From positions 21,963,566 to 22,027,565 of the forward strand of contig OX336340.1 of the NCBI GenBank assembly GCA_946902875.1: a stretch of 64,000 nt of DNA. The letters run 5' to 3'. The translations under genes were made by a program, and so were the position numbers. Position 1 is the first letter of the stretch; every line of letters begins with the position of its first letter. The notes under the pieces are model-generated. The model searched no databases and was not told where the DNA came from. It saw only the letters and a list, made by a program, of their open reading frames with translations. This document shows positions 10,476-21,606 of this stretch, in pieces. The DNA comes from Nematopogon swammerdamellus. Its lineage: Eukaryota; Arthropoda; Insecta; Lepidoptera; Adelidae.

Positions 10476-11260
10476 ATTTATTTTGTTTTGTTTTTTTTTA
10501 AGCAATGTTAGGGTGTTAAAATTAGGTTATGGTTATTTTTTTTTATAACCACCTAAGGAAGCTTTATTTTCAGAAATACAAACGTAACAAAAGCGACATG
10601 CGCCGCCTCAACATTAGGTTAGGTTAGGTGACGACGCATCTTCTCTATATTAACCCTGGTTATTTTTTTTAAACCACAAAAAACATCACTAATACATAAC
10701 ACACAACATCACTCATACCACACATTCCTCCTTCGAGCCGAAGTTTGCCTAAAGAAGCTAAAGGTGTAGTTGCAGGATCGAGCAGGTCTTTCAGGTGGCT
10801 CACCGGTGTGCATACGTATATGGGCATGGGCTTGGTACTACTTGGTATAGTCTTCGCCATTTCGCCTCTCACCCTCAAATATGGTTGAGGGAGGCGATGG
10901 CTGGCCCTGGCGTGATGCTCGTGAACGGGTGCTGTTTGTGGAGACTGGCCTTCTCCAATTGGCTCCAACATGTTAAATGAATGCTTTACGCTTATAGGAA
11001 AAATGTTGTATTTGTGATACATTTTTAGAACTAGTGATGACTCGTACTATGTAGGCAGGGGCAAACATTATTGTAAATGTAGACTAAGTGAACTTAAAAA
11101 AAAAGTATCCAGCGAAGTTTCTTGCCAGTTCTTCTTCGCATTGATAATCGAACTGGCAAAATGTTAAATGTTAAAATAATATGACGAATCCGAGTGCAGT
11201 GTACTGTCTGTCTATGGATGATGAATAAAGAATAAAGAATTTAAACCAAGTGAGAAGCCA
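10476..11260 (+). repeat. Probable LINE 3' UTR relic
   Basis: Contains TTCTTGCCAGTTCTTCTTCG and ends ATGATGAATAAAGAATAAAG, the kind of short A-rich repeated tail left by insect LINEs. No reverse transcriptase motif remains upstream. TTAGG occurs three times at 10614-10628, too short to call telomeric. Confidence 0.35.
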
Positions 11261-11321
11261 TAAAATTTTATTCTTTTGTGTTATTTAGTTTAGTATCATT
11301 GATCTTTGTGAGTGTGACTTT

Positions 11322-11733
11322 TGTTATATAAACCAACAAGGGTGGCTGTGCCGAGAGACCAATGGTGCAGTCGACAGTCACCTCTCCTCGCGAAATCACG
11401 CTCAGTTAGATGCCATGCCAACATGTTTGCCGACTTTTGCTAGGCTGTCTGTCGTCTATACAACGTTTGAAGATACCCAAGTTAAAGGATTCGCTAAACA
11501 CACTCGCCGGAAGACAGTACCACAGCCTAGCGGTGCGACAAAGAAACGACTATTATTGTATTATTTTTCCCCCCAAGTACAGTCTCGGGTCCTTCGAGAG
11601 AGGCGTGAATGGGCAACTGTCAGGCCGGCATGGCATTGGCAACCACCGCATACGATCGAATGTCCATGGGCGTCGTTAGACACCTTATGGGTGGCTCGGC
11701 GACACATGTCGTGACTTCAATAAAAAAAGTGCA
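11322..11733 (+). pseudogene. LINE-E relic, reverse transcriptase C-terminus
   Basis: The plus frame ending near 11679 reads FPPKYSLGSFERGVNGQLSG, like the FKRGVN(R)H end of non-LTR reverse transcriptases, then GNHRIRSNVHGRR and stop. 3' UTR TTATGGGTGGCTCGGCG and an A tail follow. The 5' part (GAGAGACCAATGGTGCAGTC) is shared with 56.2 kb. Confidence 0.6.
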
Positions 11734-11744
11734 TATATGTCAGT

Positions 11745-11912
11745 CAGTCAGCGTGTAAGCGTCCACTGCTGGACATACGCCTCTCCAATTTTCCTCCAGT
11801 CCTCCCGGCCTTCAGCGATACGGAACCACTGCTTTCCGCCGACGTACTTGATGTCGTCGTCCCACCTGGCGGGCGGTCTTCCCACACTCCGTTTTCCTGT
11901 CCACGGCCGCCA
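11745..11912 (-). pseudogene. RTE-type LINE, ORF C-terminus
   Basis: The reverse strand reads RPPARWDDDIKYVGG, RIAEGREDW and GEAYVQQWT then stop, the C-terminal signature of RTE-clade reverse transcriptase ORFs. A GACT run follows as the tail. 5' truncated. Confidence 0.75.
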
Positions 11913-13240
11913 GTGTATATATGTGAATTTTCTTTATTTTAAATTCTAAAGTTCGAAATTCGAAATTCAAAAGTTCGCGTGAAATAAGTACTACGTTATT
12001 TCACGCTGCCATAGATAAGTGAGTACGCATGACAAGTCGCCATAACTAAACATCAGCAGCGTGACAGGTCATCAACCACGGTCCACGCACCTGTAAGTGA
12101 CCTAGAATTCGGAGAGAAGGAAAGTCAAATAACCTGTCTAATTGACAGTTGGGTATCTCACTTAGAGGAGGTTTAATTAATTCTTGTCTGTTAATAATTG
12201 ATGATTCTGCTCTGCCGACAATGATCAATCATTTTACTTGCGAAATACGAACGCACTTGAAGCGCAAGGTACATAGATAGATCAATATCTTCTTCTTCTC
12301 TCTACTTTCTTGGTCAGGTTTGGGCAGGTTTTTGTAGATGTTATTTAGGCAAGCGTCTTTGATGTTACTCTGGGCACAGAATTTTTAATAGTACTAAGGT
12401 ATGGGTATGGTGTAGTGAAAAATCGAGGGAGTCTGTATGTACACATGCAGCCGTCAAACTTAGTTCGTGTATCTGATGTTTGCGAAGATTGAAAAAAAAA
12501 ATTCGTAAGAAGAAATTTCAACTTTGGTAGCCCATATTGCCCCACCTAGGCTTCATACAATGTTTTATTTCATGTATCGAATAAAGTTAAAACCTTTGTC
12601 TGTTCGTTATAGTTGGTCTCGATTATACAGCATTAACGACTAAAGCGCGAGAGGTGTTTGAAGTTTGCGTGTTTTCGCATTTTTCGAAACATGCCAACTT
12701 AAAGGCCTCATTTGGGTCGGAAGGGATGGAATGACAAAATACAAATGTATGACGTATTTGAAGTGGTCAGATGGATCTTTTATCCGACATATTTAGAATT
12801 GTACGTAGTCTGGTTGCTGCGTACTAAGCGTCGCAAAGTGCAAAACTAAATGTGCGCTCAATTTTTCGGTGAAATATAAAAGCACGACCTAAAATGCAAC
12901 ACCGTGTATAATCAAATAATCAATTAATTAACAAACAATATTTAGGATAATATTTTTCAAAACATGTAATTGAGATGTCGACATACTACAGCAAAATTTA
13001 TTAAATCCTATAAAGAATTTTATTTTAACATATTTTTAAAAGAATAATGCGTCTATTAGCATAATGCGTAAATACCTACTAATAAATAAAACTACAAACT
13101 TAGATATTCCACTCATAAAACTTAATGACATGTAGGATCTAAATTGGATTCTTAATGCTGATAAATTTATAAACGATTAATAATAACTAGAAGTTGTAAT
13201 AATTAATAATGTTTTGCTTGTGCGAAATAATTCAACTTAT
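11913..13240. other. No gene recognised
   Basis: AT-rich DNA. A short hairpin at about 11975-12006 (GCGTGAAATAA / TTATTTCACGC) may be a tiny foldback relic. No ORF with coding character. Confidence 0.4.
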
Positions 13241-13733
13241 ACAGGCTGTTTCAGGATAGACTTGAGAAACGTCAGGAATAGAAAGTACTCATTATTATAA
13301 GAAACAAATTCTTAAACCCAAATCGAAATTCCGTATTTTTTTTTCTCATACAAAAATTGGAAATTGTTATAAAAACTCGATGGACAGTGAGTCTTGGCGA
13401 GATTTGGCAACAGTGCTGTCTAGGTCTAGGGAGTAAAATGATCTAGCCCAGTCCCCTTTTTCTTTTGTAATCATGAAACTTTCAGTGTTTGGAATTTACC
13501 TACTGCAGTTCAATTCTACTAGTTATGTATGCAACATACACATTTCTATCCACCAGTTAGGGATGTTTTATAAAGGCTAACGTTAACCGTCTAACAAATC
13601 TTGATGAAACTATTTTAACCAAAAAGTACTAAAATGTGACCGGATCTGGGAAAAACTTTCAGAGCTTTTCGTCTTCAAATATGTACCCCTATAGAACCCT
13701 GAAGTTACGAAACCCTATCCTGAAACAGCCTGT
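13241..13733. mobile_element. Non-autonomous TIR DNA transposon, 493 bp
   Basis: Terminal inverted repeats ACAGGCTGTTTCAGGATAG at 13241 and its complement ending at 13733, with TA at both outer edges (TTATACAGG / CCTGTATAA). There is no transposase ORF. TIR start and TA target fit Tc1/mariner-type elements, but assignment needs a database match. Confidence 0.75.
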
Positions 13734-13984
13734 ATAATGTATGGACGTTTGTTTTAAAAATAAAACATAGTCCTACAACTATTTAACACGTTGCTGTAGT
13801 AAATATTTTCTTCCACAGACTCCAGAGATTCCCTCGTGGCATCACGCGCCGACCAAACTTAACCTTTTTGCGTTCCACTCATTGATTTATTTGCGGTCAG
13901 TATTTTTTGTGTTGGCAAGAAGCGGCGAGTTAGCGACTGCGCACGCGTCGGGACTCGGTAATTGACGTCCTCCGAGTTCCTACG

Positions 13985-14134
13985 ATGGCACGATTTCCAC
14001 GAATCAAAATGACGGATGGAATTGGACGGCCAGACTTGAGTTCGAAGAGAAAAAGTCGAAAACGACGGAAGATATTGGCTACGCCGAAGGAGTCGTGTTC
14101 GAGAAGTTCTTCATTTGACGAAGATAATTATTGA
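13985..14134 (+). CDS. Small basic ORF or terminal exon
   Basis: ATG at 13985 opens a 49-codon frame ending TGA at 14132. It has a basic cluster KRKSRKRRK at residues 21-29 (nuclear-signal-like) and a Ser-rich, acidic tail SSSFDEDNY. AATAAA follows within a few bases of the stop. The frame is open upstream to 13934. A pyrimidine-rich acceptor-like TTTTCTTCCACAG ends at 13819. It could be the last exon of a host gene or chance. No family recognised. Confidence 0.3.
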   Translation: MARFPRIKMTDGIGRPDLSSKRKSRKRRKILATPKESCSRSSSFDEDNY

Positions 14135-14433
14135 GAATAAAATAGAATAATGAATAAACTTTAATTATAGCTAAGAACCCTTGACTACAACAATCCAGAA
14201 GGCCTTCTTACTGTTATTGTTATAAAATGAGTTTATTTTATAGGTTAAATTGTTAATTTTTGTTTCATTTGCTAACTTATACACAAAAGCTCTATTAACA
14301 AATTAATTAAAGTACTAAAATAATGATTTTGCATGTGTGTGCAATTTCATTAAAATTATGTAAAAAAAATTATAAAGTTATGAACTTATGAGGTAGGGTA
14401 GAATGAATAATATGCCACTTTGTTTATTAAAAC

Positions 14434-15006
14434 AAATAGGTAAAAAAACTTTTAAGTTAAACGGTTTTATTAAAAAAAAATAGCTGTACAAAAAACTAGA
14501 AAAAAAATCAGCTATACAAAAACTAGAAAATAATAAGGGCACAAACCTGGGCCTTCTTAAGATTTTACGTTTGGGTAAGAAATCGTGCAATATTAGCGTG
14601 CTGTCTTCTCATGTCGGATGCCAAAGGGCACTTTGTGTCGCTGCGTCAGCAGAATAAGTAGGTAATAAATTGAGACTTTTAACAGACTAATATAAAAACG
14701 TGGGGCGCATGTTATTTATTACGTATATTATACGCCCCACGTTTTTATATTAGTCTGTTAAAAGTCTCAATTTATTACCTACTTATTCTGCTGACGCAGC
14801 GACACAAAGTGCCCTTTGGCATCCGACATGAGAAGACAGCACGCTAATATTGCACGATTTCTTACCCAAACGTAAAATCTTAAGAAGGCCCAGGTTTGTG
14901 CCCTTATTATTTTCTAGTTTTTGTATAGCTGATTTTTTTTCTAGTTTTTTGTACAGCTATTTTTTTTTAATAATACCGTTTAACTTAAAAGTTTTTTTAC
15001 CTATTT
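14434..15006. repeat. 274-bp near-perfect inverted repeat with 25-nt spacer
   Basis: Arms 14434-14707 and 14733-15006 are reverse complements with one mismatch seen (AATAAAACC versus AATAATACC near the outer end). The spacer is 14708-14732. There is no target-site duplication. Such a palindrome may be a recent inverted duplication, a foldback element or a template-switch artefact. Confidence 0.95.
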
Positions 15007-15095
15007 TTTTATTTACTCGTTTTTAGTTTGATTTTTTTTTATATTTTTTTTTTCTTTTATGTTGTTCCCACGAGTATTGGACCAATAACAGTCGA

Positions 15096-15124
15096 CCCCC
15101 CCCCCCCCCCCCCCCCCCCCCCCC
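15096..15124 (+). repeat. C29 homopolymer
   Basis: Second run of exactly 29 C, between the palindrome and the 130-bp array. The length equals the run at 5051. Confidence 0.9.
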
Positions 15125-15187
15125 AGAGGTTCATGTAGAGGGGCAAGGCTCTCATACAACAAGGTGTGCCCAGCCTTGAAGGTTGAA

Positions 15188-15350
15188 ACGCTAACGAAGT
15201 ATAATTTTTATCCACCCTAATGCCACACAGTCCTTGGCACGTTTCAAACGTTGACTTGGGTGGTGTATCGCTAACGACGTATCATTTTTAGCCACCCAAA
15301 CACCACACAGCTCTCGGGACAATACAGAAAACTTAACTTGGGTGGATTCA
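15188..15350 (+). repeat. Imperfect 80-bp duplication
   Basis: CGCTAACGAAGTATAATTTT at 15190 recurs as CGCTAACGACGTATCATTTT at 15270, each followed by CCACCC and CCACACAG. It leads into the 130-bp array. Confidence 0.6.
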
Positions 15351-15382
15351 AACAAATATCCTGATCATTATTTTTGTTTTAT

Positions 15383-16604
15383 TTAAGTTCAACAGTCCAC
15401 CTCCTGCCTCCATAATCAGATCCTCGTCACCAAGTGTATTGGTAGAAGTATGGGACACTCGTCCAAACCAACCAAATGAGCCCAAATTCGAGGGGGTTAC
15501 TAGTAACAGTTGAAGAGTTCCACTGTCCACCTCCTGAATCCATCATTAGACCCTCGCCACCAAGTGTATTGGTAGAAGTATGGGACACTCGTCCAAACAA
15601 ACGAAATGAGCCCAAACTCGAGGGGATTACTAGTAACGGTTGAAGAGTTCCACTGTACACCTTTTGACTCCATCATCAGACCCTCGTCACCAAGTGTATT
15701 GGTAGAAGTATGGGACACTCGTCTAAACCAACCAAATGAGCCCAAAATCGAGGGGGTTACTAGTAACGGTTGAAGAGTTCCACTGTACACCTCCTGACTC
15801 CATCATCAGACCCTCGTCACCAAGTGTATTGGTAGAAGTATGGGACACTCGTCCAAACCAACCATATGAGCCCAAACTCGAGGGGGTTACTAGTTACGGT
15901 TGAAGAGTTCCACTGTACACCTCCTGACTCCATCATCAGACCCTCGTCACCAAGTGTATTGGTAGAAGTGTGGGACACTCGTCCAAACAAACCAAATGAG
16001 CCCAAATTCGAGAGGGTTACTAGTAACGGTTGAAGAGTTCCACTGTACACCTCCTGACTCCATCATCAGACCCTCGTCACCAAGTGTATTGGTAGAAGTA
16101 TGGGACACTCGTCCAAACCAACCAAATGAGCCCAAACTCGAGGGGGTTACTAGTAACGGTTGAAGAGTTCCACTGTACACCTCCTGACTCCATCATCAGA
16201 CCCTCGTCACCAAGTGTATTGGTAGAAGTACGGGACACCCGTTCAAACCAACCAAATGAGCCCAAACTCGAGGGGGTTACTAGTAACGGTTGAAGAGTTC
16301 CACTGTACACCTCCTGACTCCATCATCAGACCCTCGTCACCAAGTGTATTGGTAGAAGTATGGGACACTCGTCCAAACCAACCATATGAGCCCAAACTCG
16401 AGGGGGTTACTAGTAACGGTTGAAGAGTTCCACTGTACACCTCCTGACTCCATCATCAGACCCTCGTCACCAAGTGTATTGGTAGAAGTATGGGACACTC
16501 GTCCAAACCAACCAAATGAGCCCAAACTCGAGGGGGTTACTAGTAACGGTTGAAGAGTTCCACTGTCCACCTCCTGACTCCATCATCAGACCCTCGTTAC
16601 CAAC
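15383..16604 (+). repeat. 130-bp tandem array, about 9.4 units
   Basis: Units repeat every 130 bp with CCTCGTCACCAAGTGTATTG, GGTAGAAGTATGGGACACTC and GGGGTTACTAGTAACGG. Internal units are nearly identical; the first is most diverged. Overlapping reverse-strand frames of 77 codons are by-products of a 130-bp period (not a multiple of 3) and are not called genes. CAACAGTCCACCTCCTGC at the start and the sequence after 16604 look like the two halves of a dispersed element in which one segment amplified. Confidence 0.97.
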
Positions 16605-17100
16605 TTGAAATTATCATAATATTGTATTGTCACGAGAACTCAATGTGTGTGCAAAGTTTCATAAAAATCGGTTCAGTAGAAGTAGTTGAAAAAGTTGTCG
16701 CAAGATTTGAAACAAAGATAGAAACAAATAAACGAAGTCAAGCTAAATAAAACCGTTTAAAAAAGTATTTCTGCAAGACAGAAATATTCTAGTTCAGGAG
16801 ACTCGTTTATTGCAATACATCATTTAATTTTATGAAAATTTCATTTTAGACATCAGATGTTATTTTTGGCTACGCAGCCAAAAATAATGCCTTTATTAGC
16901 TTTTATTAGGAACATTTTATTCTCAAATGAGGCGTTACATAGGTACTAACGCAAACTTTGACCCAACGTAACAGGATCACGTCAACACCAAGCCGGAGAA
17001 AATTGCGTTACGTAATTAATTAGTGAACTACCCCCTAAGAGTACACAAATTATTAAAGACAGTATCGAATAACTTTATGTGAGCTAAACTTGTATATATA
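16605..17100 (+). other. Remainder of array-bearing element, then AT-rich DNA
   Basis: 16605-16750 (TGCAAAGTTTCATAAAAATC, GAAACAAATAAACGAAGTCA) looks like the 3' part of the dispersed element that holds the array. A perfect hairpin TTATTTTTGGCT/AGCCAAAAATAA lies near 16861-16888. No gene. Confidence 0.4.
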
Positions 17101-17240
17101 ATAATTATAGCCTTTTCCGAGAAACCAATTATTGGTTTCTCGGAAAAGGCTCTAACGATTTGGATGAAATTATTTGTATTTAGATAATGTAATTTTTTTC
17201 GACGTCGTTTTTTATAGACTTCGAGCGAAGCTCGGTCGCC
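17101..17240 (+). repeat. Dispersed repeat with hairpin and GAGCGAAGCTCGG end
   Basis: A 20-bp palindrome (TTTTCCGAGAAACCAAT / ATTGGTTTCTCGGAAAA) is followed by GGCTCTAACGATTTGGATGA and CGAGCGAAGCTCGGTCGCCC, a combination I recall as a common lepidopteran repeat. It runs straight into the 28-bp array. Confidence 0.5.
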
Positions 17241-17249
17241 CAGGTATCG

Positions 17250-17535
17250 CCAAGCATCACCGGTCGTGATGCTTGGTGTATATGACACGATCGGTCATGT
17301 TTGGCGTATATGACACGATCGATCATGCTTGGCGTGTATGACAGATCGGTCATGCTTGGCGTATATGACACGATTGGTCATTCTTGGCGCATATGACACG
17401 ATCGGTCATGCTTGGCGTATATGACAGATCGCTCATGCTTGGCGTATATGACACGATCGGTCATGCTTGGCGTATATGACACGATCGGTCATGCTTGGCG
17501 TATATGACACGTCAAGCATCACCGATCGTGTCCGA
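17250..17535 (+). repeat. 28-bp tandem array
   Basis: About nine units of ATGACACGATCGGTCATGCT plus TGGCGTAT, some shortened to 26 bp by loss of a CA. Each unit holds ATGAC...GTCAT as an inverted motif. Opposite-orientation copies of CAAGCATCACCG bound the array on both sides (17253 and 17513). There are no unique spacers, so it is not a CRISPR array. Confidence 0.9.
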
Positions 17536-17900
17536 GGCATTCAACCGCTGTCAGCTACTTGTACTTCTGCAGAGTTAGCGTGTCGGCACCCACGGTAACT
17601 ATGTGTCTTCGCAGAACCAGCGATTTAACCTTCAATCCGCTGGTGGCGTGCTGTGCGGTTTTTTTACTACAAGACGTCCTCGACTTGGATATGTCGGCGC
17701 TACGCATGCGTGACTTACTGTATACCTGTCTCGCTTTAATTTATTGCACGACAGTATGTTCCTCTCGCTCGGCCGAGGGATAAAATAGTTGGAATGCGGA
17801 AAATTCCGGCTTAATTGTTTTAATGTAATTATGTTTTGATATACGAGTACCTTTAGCCTCCATTAGAATCATACGTCAGAGGTAGCTTCTTCCCATCGAC
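17536..17900. other. No gene recognised
   Basis: GC-richer start, open in one plus frame to 17783 but without an ATG start or recognisable motif. Then AT-rich. Confidence 0.3.
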
Positions 17901-18145
17901 TTTTTTTATGTAATCTGGTAGAGGTGGTTGAGTCAGATCGGCCAAAGTACATGCTTCGACCAGCCAATATCAACTCCGAGGTGGTAGGTGCCTACCCGGA
18001 GACTTATCTTTGGATTGTTGCTGCTATACTCGAACAGAGGAGAACACGGAGTACGGTGGTACCAACCCAGGCGGCTACCTAGTAAGAGGCAACCTACAGT
18101 TTTATACCGGTTCCGAGCGGTGAAGCAGCAGGTGTAGGTATGCCT
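17901..18145 (-). mobile_element. SINE-D, partial
   Basis: On the plus strand: T run, GTAATCTGG, GTGGTTGAGTCAG, CGACCAGCCAATATCA, CGGTGGTACCAACCCAGGCG, then GTTCCGAGCGGTGAAGCAGC. The tRNA-like head is missing. Confidence 0.8.
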
Positions 18146-18239
18146 TATCCTCATTCCTCATCCTTATCCTTCTGATGACTCGGTGTATGGCTGGAAGACG
18201 AATTATGGGAAAAGTCATAATAATAGTACATATTAAGCC

Positions 18240-18462
18240 GCCTGGGTTGGTACCACCGCACCGAACTGTATGTAAGATGACCGCATTGTGTTCAACCTCA
18301 ACTGTGAACTTCGGCTGTGTTCTCTAGTCCAGTATAGCCAGCAATCCAAAGGGAAGTTTCCGATATATGGCATCTCCCTGTTCGGTGGTGTTATTGGTGG
18401 TGCCCATGTGCTTTGGCCCCCCTGACTCAGCGACCCGTACCGGTTTATATTTAAAAAATTAG
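18240..18462 (+). mobile_element. SINE-D, partial, inverted to its neighbour
   Basis: Runs from CCTGGGTTGGTACCACCGCA through CCAGTATAGCCAGCAATCC to GACCCGTACCGG and an A-rich end. With the reverse copy 95 bp away it forms an inverted SINE pair. Confidence 0.8.
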
Positions 18463-18540
18463 GATGCAAAACGACGAAATACAAAAAGATAAAAAATTGG
18501 TAGGTAGAAGTGCCGTACTTAGCAGGGTATCATACATACA

Positions 18541-18860
18541 TACATACATACATACATACATACATACATAGCGTCACGTCACGCCTGTTTCCCGGTGGGG
18601 TAGGCAGAGACAACGGATTTCCACATGCCACGATCCTGACACACCTCTGCCGCCTCTTCCACTGCTTCCACTCCCATAATGTTCGTCATGCATGCTCGTC
18701 GGTAACGGTAACGCACTTGACCCTTTTTGAGCACATGCCCGATCTGGTCCAGGTACGTGCGTCTAGGGCGACCCTTCCCGACTCTTCCACTCACATTTGC
18801 TTCATAAATTTCTTTCGTTAGTCTCCTGTCATCATTATTTTGTATCATAAAACAAATACT
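18541..18860 (-). pseudogene. LINE-H relic, ORF C-terminus and (ATGT)n tail
   Basis: The reverse-strand frame reads [45 protein letters not shown] and stop, a non-LTR retrotransposon C-terminus. It is followed by a short 3' UTR and an (ATGT) run (CATA on plus, 18536-18570). 5' truncated. Exact clade not certain. Confidence 0.65.
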
Positions 18861-19650
18861 AATAATAATAATTCCAATTGCAAATATCAATAACTGACTA
18901 CCGAAAAGTTCAATAGAATAGAAATTGTATTGTCGTACATTACAATAACAGCATCGTGATATACCAACACAAATCATTAACATCAGACAGATTTTAACAC
19001 GCGTGTTGATAAATTGTCAATTAAATACTTTTTACATCAATATTTGGTTTTAGTTATTTTTATAATATATATTTTCTACATTAGAAATTAAAAAACACAC
19101 ATTTTTCGTGATATTTTGACTTATTGGTCGTCGTAAGATAACATTGTTTTTATACAGGCTGTAATAAAACTCTACGTCCAAACGAAATGACGCGATAGCG
19201 GAGGTCATTTCCAATCAGAATCTTCCTTAGAAGTTATACCTCTTTTTCTGTTTTTTTCCAATTTCAACACTAATTTTCGAATAAAAAATCATAAAAAAAT
19301 ACAGGTGACTTAGGTTCATTTTATTTTTTGGGTTTTTATTGCAATTACCTAAGCATTTAGTGTATGCAAATTATATGTGTATATATGCAAGTTTAATTTG
19401 TCAAATGATGGTGACGAATGATAGATGGCGTTGTTATGGGTTTGAATTTTTCGAATGTATCTATGATTTAATGGACGATATTTAGGCCGGGTGAATGATG
19501 TGCGCAGAGGTTCCAGATATATGATGATTCCCAGGTCCTTAGATCTATTTCTTTCAGTGGTGGGCTAAATGACTTAATGATTGAAGTGAAGCTTTGATTG
19601 AAAAAGTTAACCTACAACTGTGACAGTAGCGTTTCGAGCACCAATTTGAC
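18861..19650. other. No gene recognised
   Basis: AT-rich. TATACAGGCTGTAATAAAAC at 19154 resembles the 13241 TIR for nine bases but has no partner. No coding signal. Confidence 0.4.
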
Positions 19651-20064
19651 TTTTAGGGTTCCGTTTCCCGTGCGGGACCCTATTACTAAGCCTACGCCGT
19701 CTGTCTGTCTGTCCGTCCGTCCGTCCGTCTGTCTGTCTGTCCGAGGGCTGTATCTCTTGAACCGTAATAGATAGCCCCTTGAAATTTTCACAGAATATGT
19801 GTTATTATGGCCGATAAAACAGGAAATAATAAAAATAAGAAAAAGTTAAAAATTCACGGGGGTCCCCATAGAAGAAACCAAAACGTGTATGCGCACGCGC
19901 CATCTACCGAATAGAGCGTCAAGTATTTTAACTAATCATGACATTTAACTAATATGAAGCATTTCATAACACGCCATAGATGGCGTGAGTGGCGCTAACC
20001 ATGGCATGGCGATACGGAACCCTCGGTGCGCGAGTTCGATTCGCACATGGCCGGTTTTTTTTTT
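19651..20064 (+). mobile_element. Family B element, full length
   Basis: From TTTTAGGGTTCCG to CTCGGTGCGCGAGTTCGATT and GGCCGG plus T run, with the CTGT/CCGT run, GGCTGTATCTCTTGAACCG, ATGCGCACGCGCCATCTACC and CCATAGATGGCGTGAG internal hallmarks. Confidence 0.9.
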
Positions 20065-21606
20065 CAATGACTTAACCTTCTCGGCGAGATAACGCTTCTA
20101 TGCTTTTGCATTCCTCGACTGCCTACGTACATGCATAGACCTGCATAACTTAAGGTCATGTAGGTAGACCGACAGAGGCGATTGTAGGTGTTGTGCAGTT
20201 GGCAGCAGCTAGTATGGTGACGAGTGCAGATGGTATGTTGGTGACGCATGCGCAAGGGACGCCATGTTACTTGATGTTGCAAGGGAATTTTCCGTTTTCA
20301 TACAACTATAAGGCACATTTGATACAAAAACGAGATTATGATTCAAACTTTTATTTATTGTGTTTATAACAGACAATTACTTATTGTGAAAATGTATGTA
20401 ATAGATAAAACTAACTGCTGGCTGGGATGAAGTGCTCTACACTCTGAAAATATTGTGAGGGGAGTGAGTGCACGAATGTCCCACCAATAGAGGATGTAGA
20501 AGAAGATGGAGACGACCCCGATGGTGCTATTGAAGTAGTCTTTGATGTCTCTCCTGCTCTTCAAATGGGCATCAACCTCCCCAGTCGAACTTAATATTGA
20601 TACTACTGGGCCCTCAAATATGACGCGTAGGTTAGGCCCAACAGTGGTAGTGAGCCTAGTTATATGTAAAAAAAAATTTAAATGATAGGTTTTTATAAAA
20701 TGTTTTGTATATTTTCTCTTTTTTTTTCACTGAAATTAAATTTAGATTAGCATAATATAATATGTAACTCGGTAATAAACACATAGAGAAGAATTCTAGT
20801 AATTTTATTGTAACTTCCCCTTAACACTCGATTTTAGGTTTGTTTGGTTTATGATCGTCATCGAACAAACTATCACGCCGACGGAAACACCTCTAGTCTC
20901 AAAATGAAGGTAATTAAATTTGCTACAACGCCATTTCCCATAACTTTCCCCGTAGATACCTCATTATGCTTGACATTTTTCAACTTTTTAGAAAAAAATC
21001 GCAATTTTTGGGAACCCTGTATCTTGGGAGCTATCAGATCTAGTAAACTGAGTTAGAGCTCAAACTGTTGGGAATTTCATCTACATTAAAAAAGTCATAG
21101 TGACATTTCTCGTGAGAGCCTTCCTATGTGTTTTTTTTTTTTGCATAAAACTAAAAAAAGTAAAAAAAAATTGCGGTTTTTCAGCAAAAACTCGGCGCGC
21201 TCACATTTCAGAGTGCTGCAAATCTGAAAATATACTATCTAAGGGGACCCAAACAACATATCAAAAAAGCAAGTTTACCGCAATTATTTCTATTTCGAAT
21301 GTACGATATGACTGACCTATATGGTACATAATTATAATATATTTATCGATTATTTAAATGTTAGATTATTTAATTTAGATTATTAAAATTTACGAATAAG
21401 TTAAATGGCATAAAGGCAGCAACATTTCGTATTACATAACAGCGGCACTCCCAATTAAATGAACGCGAGACGGATGTGCTTCCATTCAATTGAAAGGTTG
21501 TTGCTGTAGCACTAACACGGTTACCGCAAGACGCCCAGCATTGAGATACTGCCTAATTTGCGGAAACGCAAATATGGTGTTTGTAGAAACAAAGTTTAAA
21601 GGTATC
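20065..21606. other. Mostly AT-rich; one exon-like island
   Basis: Apart from the segment at 20448-20594 I see no coding signal. The second half (20640-21600) is AT-rich with short poly-A and poly-T runs. Confidence 0.3.
20448..20594 (+). CDS. Orphan exon-like ORF, acidic
   Basis: An open plus-strand stretch of 48 codons ends TAA at 20592 and includes PPIEDVEEDGDDPDGAIEV. It has a run of G-first codons (GAT GTA GAA GAA GAT GGA GAC GAC), a usual sign of real coding DNA. No ATG start and no clear acceptor, so it could be a broken or internal exon. The reverse strand is also open but reads as an unlikely aromatic-rich mirror. Family unknown. Confidence 0.2.
   Translation, partial: KYCEGSECTNVPPIEDVEEDGDDPDGAIEVVFDVSPALQMGINLPSRT

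Noticed and set aside
10614..10628. Telomeric TTAGG repeat
   Set aside because: Only three units; insect TTAGG telomeres are long arrays, and short runs occur by chance (also near 32520 as CCTAA).
15348..16570. Series of similar 60-96 codon reverse-strand ORFs that could suggest a protein family
   Set aside because: They recur at the 130-bp array period, shift frame from unit to unit and have no coding-type substitution pattern.
17250..17535. CRISPR-like array
   Set aside because: Units are contiguous without unique spacers, and the DNA is eukaryotic.
19154..19175. TIR of a second element like 13241
   Set aside because: Similarity stops after about nine bases and no inverted partner lies nearby.
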